From the NCBI GenBank assembly GCA_963693285.1, contig OY848922.1, positions 5,568,923 to 5,632,922 of the forward strand: a DNA stretch of 64,000 nt. Direction: 5' to 3'. This document shows, piece after piece, positions 49,601 to 59,400 of the stretch (positions are counted from its first letter, which is position 1; each line of letters begins with the position of its first letter). The notes under the pieces were generated by a model, which saw only the letters and a program-made list of their open reading frames with translations, did not search any database and had not been told where the DNA came from. This stretch comes from Xestospongia muta (lineage: Eukaryota > Porifera > Demospongiae > Haplosclerida > Petrosiidae). The position numbers and the translations under genes are program-made.

Positions 49601-52600
49601 TGTAGGTCTTCTGTAATCTCTCGTTCTGCAAGAACCTTGACCATTTCATTTGAGTAGCTGTCAGGATCCGTTGAGACCATACTTTGCTGGTACTGTGTTA
49701 TAGGACTGGTAGCATTTTCAGATGGCAAAGATGCTGTATTTACCATTGTATGAACCATGGTAGCAGTTGCAGCGGTCTCCTCTGATGATTTAATATCAAC
49801 ATCTGAAGATAACAATATAGTTGGTGGGAGTGTATCAGTTGAATTATTAGAGGTAGGATGAACATCTGTTGTAACAGATGAGATATAACTTTCTTTAGCA
49901 ACAGAAGAGCTATTACTTCCTTCAACTGCTTCAATCCTCTTGGATGAATTTCCTGGGACATAAGTAGTCGATTGTGATGAGAAGTTGGTAGATGTTGCTG
50001 CAGTTTCTAAAGTAGGATCATTTACATCATCTGACTGTTGTTCAATAGCACGGATAGCATCAGACAACATCTTCAATAGGTCACGACCAGTAACTCTATC
50101 CCAGAATTTGCCTTCATTTCTTTCAGCTATTCTCTCAATAGCACGAACAGGTCTTGTTGCTAATGCTGTACTATGATGAACTTTTGGAGCAGGCCAGCCA
50201 AAGAGCAATGATTTAAATGATGTTTTACCAACACAAGGTGGTCCCATAAGGACAAGTCTCATGTTACTGAGTTTTACATTGCCTTTGTGAAGACCTTTTT
50301 TGAAGAGTTGTCGTAGTTCTATATGAAAAAAAGATAATTTTGATAATAAAAATTAGAACATTACATATTGTGAAATCAATATTGCATATTATATACATGT
50401 AAGGTAATGTCAATTGAACTTACTTCCATCAGTCAAAGCACGTGCTGCTTCTTTATTAGCTAAATCCAGTGGTGTCTTACCATCCTGTGTAATTAAAACA
50501 AGTACGTCAACAAGGATATTCTAAGCCATAAAGTGATAGGATTACACAGAAGGAATTACAAATATGCACAAAATATCTAAGCAATTAAACATCACTTCTT
50601 GTTTTACAAGTTTGTCTTAATGCTCATCAATAGACATAATATTATTAGCCATTATCATTGAGATGCTACAACATATACTACATATACTGTATTAAAATAC
50701 ATCTCATCGTGAACAGTGAAATTCATAGTTCATCTTAATGAAACATCTGTACTATGATGATTGCCTTGTAATGCAATTACATTACATTACTCTACATTAG
50801 CTACAAAGCATAACACACACTACTAATATTATAGTTAATCAATCACATAAACAATGTATTTAATATTCTATGAATATCTAACATCAATGTAGTTATGATT
50901 TCTTCCCTGTTTAAGTGTGTTTGTTGAAAAAACTAAAGGTATTGTAATTTGTTATGTACATGATTATTGCTTTATTAATGGGTAAATAGAATGGTATTAC
51001 ATTTTTTGCTAATATATAGTAGTAAAGACTTACAAATGGTATTTTGTATTGTCATTATTATCAGAATTTCAATCATTATTTTCGTATAACTTAAAGGGTG
51101 TAGTTTTACTACTTTGTAGTAAACTTGACCTTAGTGATAGTCACTGATTGTAGTAAAAATGATCATGCACATGAAATCTTAGCCATGCATGGCTCTTTCA
51201 TTACAGGGTGTTTGCAGTGGCCTGTATAGATCACTCTAGTTTCTGTTCATATTTTAATGATTTAGTCTATTGCACAATTGTTCTTTAGCTGTGTTGTCAA
51301 ATTATGATGTAGTTTAAAGCATAATTAGCAGTTGAGTGTATATAACATAGTTGTATTGTATAGTGAGTAAATGAAAAACAAGAATTAAAGGTGTGGTATA
51401 TATATATATGCTGTTAACACAATCATCAATTTATATCATACCTTATTGACAACAGTAATATCAGCACCTTGACTAGTTAGCAATTTGATGATCTCTAGAC
51501 GATACTTAGAGGCTGCAAAATGTAATGCAGTCCAGCCATTCTGTAGAAATAAAAGAAAATGTTTTTACTTATTTCATAGTTGAAGCATTCTATTTATATC
51601 ATGCAAAGTTGTATGTTAGTTCTGGATTTTTACAGAAGAAAGTTCAGTAAATAATATACATAAAATTATCATAATTTCTTGAACTTTGGATAAAACGTAT
51701 CAAAGAGAGTTTTTATAAGTTTTATGTGCCAAATTTAGTAGTATTGATCTAATGAATTAACATTGCTATTTGTGATATCTCTTTTCATTTAGTGACAAAC
51801 TGTATACCTGCAACTGCTAATAATGTAATTGTGTTGTTATCTCTGTTTAATAAATAATGCAAGTACACTATGTTATCTCACTTTATTAATTACAGTCATA
51901 TCTGCTCCTTGTTCTAATAACAACTCAGCCACTTTGAGATGTCCCTTCATAGATGCTAACATCAATGGAGTATTACCATCCTAAAGAATTATAAATATGA
52001 TATAAAGTGGTCAATTTTAAGAAAATCATTATGTGCAATATAACAATTGCCTTTAGTCACAACAGGATAGGAAAATGATTTAATTTAGTATAATATTACA
52101 GAACTTAACCTAATCACAATTCAATCATTATTAAAATTATTGTTTTAGCTTCACCAATCAAAATGACATTCATCCATAAATAATATTGTATTGCTATGTC
52201 CCAAAAATTGTTTCTTTTCAAGCATATCATTTCATAACACACAGAGATGAAAATATTTTAATGTAGTACAGCAATATAGATAAGAAATAGCTAGGTTTAC
52301 ACTAACAAAATTAAACTTTAATCAACATTAAGAGTATTGGAGATGCCAAGGAGTTTAATTGAATAATTATACTGCATGGCTATCAAAATTTAATAGTGTA
52401 GCATTAGTAGTGTTAAAGTTGCTGTAACAGCTATTTAATTGATGAGGACCATCTTCGATGCAATCTTAGAAAGGTATAATAGGTCCTATCACATGTAATC
52501 TAGAATAACTTGTTACATAATCAAATAGCTGCAATGGATGATGCTGAATTGTGAAATAATACTTAAAGATTTTCTTTTGCAGGTCATGTGATACTAGACA

Positions 52601-53396
52601 TTAATATTTACAATTTTAAATGAAAGGCACTAAAGTGCAGAACCTCGTTGCAGTTTCTAAGTTATTTATAAATCCCATGCCAGCTTAGGCCCAGCTATGA
52701 TGTTGTTATTGCAAGAAAATATATTAACATTCCAGAAGGTGTGGTTATAAAATGGTAAGCTTTGTCATTCTGTATATGCTCATTAATTGTTGCTTGATTT
52801 ATAGCTTTACCATGTTTGTGAAGCAGTAACTGAGTAAGTGATAGTATCAATCAATTGCCAAGCAAGATAAGGTGCTAAATTCGTGATGAACGTTTCTCTG
52901 AGTCTTTACATGACGCTTTAAAATGTATCAATATTTCATATACAAATTTTATTGTAAATTGAAAATGAAACGTTCTTTGGAAACATCCCATAGTACAAAT
53001 ATAAATAAATATATTATCTATTAGTAGCAGTTTTTTCAGTGCTTTGAGACGTTTCCTGAATGCATTACTTCGCTCCAAGTCCACAAAACACTTTTCAGAA
53101 CTTTTCTAACGATTGCTTCGACCAACGGCCTTCTGTCTTGCTGATCCGTATTCCTCTAAGATTCTCTACAGCATACTAAAAAATATCCACATTAGGTTTT
53201 TTACTTTTCGAGAAACGGCACCTTGACCCTGCAGCCTGAAAATTCTTTTGCGAGTTTTAAGCTTTCGTTTTCTTTGACAATGTTGTTGATACTACTGTTG
53301 TAAAGTCCACATGTTTTTCTATTTGTTGCTAAACGTTGGTAGCTGCTAACGCTTCGGTTGCCAAGTTATAGTCGTTCAAAGGTAACAGGCAGTGCA

Positions 53397-53466
<70 letters not shown>

Positions 53467-56400
53467 CACTGACAGACTACAGTACCCTCGCTTTGCACCC
53501 ACACACAGTGAGGTTAAACATGAGCAAGAAATTCTTAGCTTAATGTGGTACACTTTACATTCCAGGTAGAAAACTGAAGTCGTTATGTCTGATTGCACAT
53601 TTAAGATAATGACATAGCAATTACTTCTCACAAGGTCTTTTAAAAGAAAAAAAAAGAAAAAATAACATGAAAATGCAAGACAATTGTAAGACACTTCTAT
53701 TATACAAATTTACATTGTGATAACTAATTAAGAAAGAAGCTGCCAAAGTTTATTGGTTATACGAAAAAGACATTTTACTAAATGTATAATAATTCATAAA
53801 TAAAAGTTTAGTTTGCTATGTTACTTTTAAATGTAATGTTAACTAACAAATATAATAACAGACATCATAACACTACAACTTGTGTTATGGTATGACATAA
53901 ACTTTCTTAAGTGCACGATAGTTTCTATATGAAATGAATATCATGATATAGTATCAACAGTGTGGTTGACTTTAAAGTATCAATGAATGTGTGTAAAGGA
54001 GTATATATAGAATATAGTTGTTGAATTACTGTCAACAGAAAAAGCAGTTTACAAAGCAGGACATTTCAGTGAATTCATACATACAAACAAGTATTATGTA
54101 AAACATTATATTCTAGTCACACCCCAACTTCTCCTCTTCACTACATGTTACTACTAACAAATATATCTCTCTAACTATCGCTATAATTTTACTTGTTTAT
54201 TCTACTCAGTGCCAGCTTTAAGGAACTTTGACCATAGAGATGACCTCTTAGTAAATTTTAAAAGTTACAATTAAAACTATATTTGGACTAACATTCAGAT
54301 AAAAAGGAGCATTGATCTAGTAAATGATCTCATCTAAAGTTGGACCTTCAAGACAAAATATGGCAGTCTTGTTTCGTCCAAGGAAAAAAATTTACAGGCA
54401 GAAAATGTCCTAGTAGACAAGTTGTGCTGCAACATTTATCCAAAAATTGATTATTGGTGCTGGATTCAATTCTATCTTGTTAAATTCCAACCAATTGTGA
54501 AGAAATATCATGTGCTAAAGTTTACATGTGAATTAATTACAATGGGTGTAACGTACAGTTCTAAAATAATTTATAACTGAACTAATAATATACTCAAGTA
54601 TGTGGTAGCACTTTTGTCATATTGGTGGTGAGGCTATTTATTAGAAGCAATGATAACAAAGTTGCTAATATGATTTGACGAGTTTGATCCCAAACTGGAG
54701 AGCTGCAACAGTACACAGAGAAACTGTGACATTTCCTGGATGGTAATGGTATTGAAGATGCTGCAAGAAAACAGTCTAGTGTTCTAAGATTTTTTGAAGA
54801 TATGAATGAGTTTTGGACATCAACACAGAAACCATGAGAGACAAAAACACAGTTTATAGCTGAATATAGAGCACTTGCTCAACATTGCTCATCATTGTAA
54901 CTTTAGAGCATCCATGATCAGGAATAAGAAAATGTACTGGATTGACAATGTACATTTGGAATGAAGACTACCCTCCAGAGGAAGCAATCACATTTAAGAA
55001 TATTATGAAATTCACAATAAGTTAGGCTCTCACAATTTCAGAGTCACCTTCATTTTTAGTCTAAAACATTTTTAGTCATTTTTAGTCTAGGTGTGAGCTG
55101 TAGTGAAAAAACTTTCTTGTTTGGTTATAATGTACCATACTCATAACGTTTTTTGTGACGAAAAAACAGATAAATTTTCGTCCATCTTTCCACAACATTA
55201 GAGTAACTTACACAAGATTATGCTGATCTCTTTCGGCCGCCTCCTACAGGACAAACAAGCGAAAGAACGAACTTCATTACCCTGCTACCATAAAGTACAA
55301 TCTCTTACTTGTTTATTCTGATACCTTTGATAATTTATTATCTTTACTGTGCGAAGTAACAAAGTTTATAAAAAATATTTTCGGGCACATGCGTAGGCGG
55401 ACAACAATTATGTCTATTCGTACGAGCGGCAAAACTCTTCTCACGATCAAGCAAACTGAGAAAACTATGGCTACTAGGATTGGTTGATGACTGAACTACA
55501 ACAGTATAGCCAAACTATTTCTTTCAGCAAGGAGTTCACTTCTCCAAAGAGCAAAGATCAGAGTGGGTGTGGACATGGGTATTCGGACACACCTTCATCA
55601 GTGCAGCGTGCTCTCAATGTGGCTCAACTTGTTTGCTCTCACTCTCGCCTTTGCTCTCAAATTGGTCATTACTCTCATTATTGCACTCATTCTCACCTTT
55701 AACTTTGCTCTCAACGTCATTGCGACCTTTGCTCTCAACGTGTTCACTCTCATTGTGACCTTTGCTCTCAACGTGTTCACTCTCATTGTGGCCTTTGCTC
55801 TCCACGTGGTCGTTGCTCTCATTGTGGCCTTTGCTCTTAACGTGTTCACTCTCATTGGGGCCTTTGCTCTCAACGTGTCAATGAATTTGTGTCAAGGTGT
55901 ATAGAATATAGTTGACAACAGAAAAAGCAGTTTACAAAACAGCATATTTCAGTGAATTCATTAGTATGTAAAACACAATATATCCTAGTCACACCACAAC
56001 TCCTCCTCTTCACTACACGTTACTACTCACAAATATCTCTTTCTAACTCTCGCTTCAATTTTACACTTTTATTCTAATCAGTGCCAGCTTTAAGGAACTT
56101 GACAGTAGAGATAACCTCTCAGTAAACTTTACAAGTTACAATTGAGACTATATTTGGACTAACATTCAGAAAAAAAGAGCGTTGATTTTAGAATAGCTAT
56201 CAAATACAAAAATGATAGCATAATTGCATTGGAAAGAAGATTACAAATTGCTACCAAGTGATGAAATTATTATGAACCAGTACTGCTAATAGTTGTAAGC
56301 ACAGCAATGACTTCTGTTAAACTTGTGTTATGGTCAGCTATAACATTTTCTTAGGTCAGTGGTAGTTCTAAGTGAAATGAATATCAAGATATAGCATCAA

Positions 56401-59400
56401 GAATAATCACACTTGTCATTAATGGTTCCTACAAGAGTTCTTTGACTATAGAATAAATATTCTGATGATTTTTCCATTAGACTAGCAATATTATTATATA
56501 AAGTATCCTCAATATATTCTACCTCTTGATTACTTTTGAAATTTATTTTTTTTGATCGTTATGTTATTTAAAAAATTCCCAACACGTTTATGGAGACAAC
56601 TTTGTCTGTTTCTGCTCTCTATTGTCCATATCTTTTACTAATCTCAACCTTCAAATAATAAATAACTCTATCACATTTATATATGTCTTCACTAGCTCTA
56701 TTATAGAATGATATTCCCCTGCTGAGCTCGAACCTGTCATTTTTTATATTGAAATCTTTACTTAACAAAGTGTTTTCGTGTGACATCTTACCAAACTTCC
56801 ATTCTTTTAATCCTTGCAAGTTTCATATGGTGTGCTCATGTAATAAATATTCTAATCATTCTAGTAAGTTATAAAAGGTTATGTTTAATGATATCTATTA
56901 TATCTATTATGTCTTACTCCAAATGATGACTGAAACTAATGAAATTAAGTGTCTACAAATTCTGTTGATTTGTTTAAGCAACAACATTGTCTCTTTCTAA
57001 TTCTTATTTCCCCTAGATTTATGCAAACACTCTTGAGGCCATAATTTTACATGGATTTAATAAAGACTGTACAACATATAATAGCTGCTTCCTTCTTTTG
57101 CTTTATTTTATAGAAAACTCAGTTCTAAGACTACCATTTCTTTCTTGTTTGATAAAGTTATGAAAGTGTTCGTTAATCCTAATACTAAAATCAATCATGT
57201 TTCACTTCTTAAACCAACCAATGGCATAGCTCTGATCATTAAGAATTACTGTGTCTTAGCTGCAGTCATGATATAAAGAAAGATGGCAAAAAACCTTCAA
57301 TCTATGCTTAATGACTGAAACGATGTTAGCAAGAAACTAAACTATGACTACAACATTGTTGTACAGTCATGTTCAAATACAGTTACTGTAATATACTCTA
57401 GATGATATGTCATGATATAATGCATTACTGTTCAATAATGGAAGACTCTATAATAAGTAGAGAGCACTTAACAAACCAATCTGTTCAAATGCAGCAAGAA
57501 ACTAAGGAAATTATGTATGCACAAAGTAATGAGTGTAATTAATGTAATAATGTTACAAACTTAAAACACATGGAAAACCTGATAGCACAAGTGTATTATG
57601 GTCATTGAAAAGGAATAGATACAGTACTAAAGATCATTAATAACAATCACATCAAAATAAACAGATGTTCTGTGTACCTTAATTTAGCTGCACATTTATA
57701 ATAATATTTGATAGATAGTATAACCATAAATGTAACTTACTTTATTAATTACAGATGCATTTGCTCCTTTCTTTAATAAAAGATCAGCCACTTTGAGGGA
57801 TCCCCACTGACATGCTAACATCAATGGAGTATTCCCATCCTAAAGAATCATACATTTCAGAAATAGACTATATAAGCAAAAATATTATATACAAATACAA
57901 CTACATACATTTCCCTTTATCTATAACCAGAGATGAAAATATATTAATTAGCACAGCATTATAGATCTCTTTATGAGACATTAATAATTTGCTAAGACAT
58001 TTCTATTATTCAAATTTATATTATAATAACTAATTTTAAAACTTTCTAAAGTTTATTGGTTGCACAAGAAATATATATATTGCTGAATGTATAATAATTT
58101 ATAAATAAAAGTTTGCTATGTTACATTTTAATATAATGTTATTTCACATACATAATAACAGATGTCATAACACTAGTAACTTGTGTTATGTTCAGACATA
58201 ATGTTTTTTAAATGAATAGTAGTATATAAATGAAATGAATATCATGATATAGCATCAACAGTACAGTTGATGTTAAAAGGTTTCAATGAATGTGTCTCAA
58301 GGAGTATAGGACATAGCTGTTGAATTACAGTCAACAGGAAGAGTGCTTTACAAACCACCGTATTTCAGCAAAATTTTACATGGAAACAGGTATTATATGT
58401 AAAACTCAATGTATCCTAGTCTCACCCAAACTCCTCCTGTTCACTACATGCTTGTTACTATTTGCAAATCTCAGTCTAAGTATATCGCCTCATTTGTTTT
58501 CCATTATTCTATTCGGGGCCAGCATTAAATAACTTTGACATATCGTTTCATTTGTTTTCTTTTTATTCTACTCAGGGCCAGCATTAAATAATTTTGGCAG
58601 TAGAGATGACCTCTTATTAAATTTATGATATTCATTAAATGTAACAGAGAGTTGTAGTCGTAATTTGGAAAAGATTCAGAAGACTCTACTCTACATTACA
58701 TTTGTTTTGTTAAGTTATTCACTCAAGCTTTGTGTGGTGACTGTTTTTGTAACTGCAGTCATGACATAAAATATTGACCAAAACAAGCTTATAAGAATCT
58801 ATATATATTTAATAAATCAAATGAAGTTAAAAAAAACTACACTATGACTAACAATGCAATGTTTGGTGGTAAAGAAATGTTGGTAGCTTATTGCTGGTGA
58901 CAAATGATACTTGAGCATTTTGTTTGTACAGATCATGCAAAACTATACATATACAGAGTTATAACATGATAAACTTATACTTAGGTTAATTTGGTACATT
59001 GAACACACCAGGTACATGTGTGAAGTGATTATGTCAGTCTTCACATTTAACAAACAATAACAAATAGCACAAAAGAGTATTTTCACTGATCAATAGTAAC
59101 ATTTTTATATCATGCTTAGGATATTATTCGTAAAATATGACTACTTGATATAATCACACTGATCTTTCATACCTTATCAACAACAGTAATGTCAGCACCA
59201 TTAGTAATTAATATTTTGATAATCTCTGGATGATTATTGGTGGCTGCAATATGTAATGCGATCCAGCCATCCTGTAGCAATAAAACAAAGAAGCAATACA
59301 TATTCAATGAACACTATAAAGATAAATTTCAACTCAATGTATTATTAACACATAATACATTTATGATTTTAATTATTTCACTTATATATTGTCAACATGG

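Larger units (their letters stand above)
51600..57490. repeat. Tandem segmental duplication, unit 1 (partner 59940-63640)
   Basis: The unit matches 59940-63640 over most of its length in the same order and orientation: intron and ankyrin exon (51600-52615 with 59950-60900), 53514-53830 with 60925-61215, 54930-55960 with 61225-62130, and 55880-57490 with 62030-63640. Similarity ends at the shared gcagcaa near 57487 and 63640. Unit 1 contains the 894-base TTAA element and about 1.1 kb (53830-54930) that unit 2 lacks. Much of that 1.1 kb is related to 55885-56400 and 58120-58640, so there was also duplication inside the unit. Confidence 0.88.

Noticed and set aside
48436..50262. ROC-COR exon as a complete 608-residue gene
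   Set aside because: The frame continues upstream to an acceptor at 50319 and joins ankyrin exons in phase; the C-terminal residues past 48478 are intron behind a consensus donor.
53329..53694. 121-codon frame with a VCVCVC run
   Set aside because: It is the (CA)n tract of the TTAA element read on the other strand, joined to intron sequence.
55563..55904. 113-residue membrane-like protein
   Set aside because: The hydrophobic FALNVFTLIVA repeats follow from the 33-base minisatellite; other frames and the other strand are open too, so coding is not shown. Kept as a finding only.
56619..56819. 66-codon minus frame conserved in a duplicate
   Set aside because: The duplicate at 62.8-62.96 kb has a stop near the start, so it is not kept as an intact gene; conservation is explained by the recent duplication.
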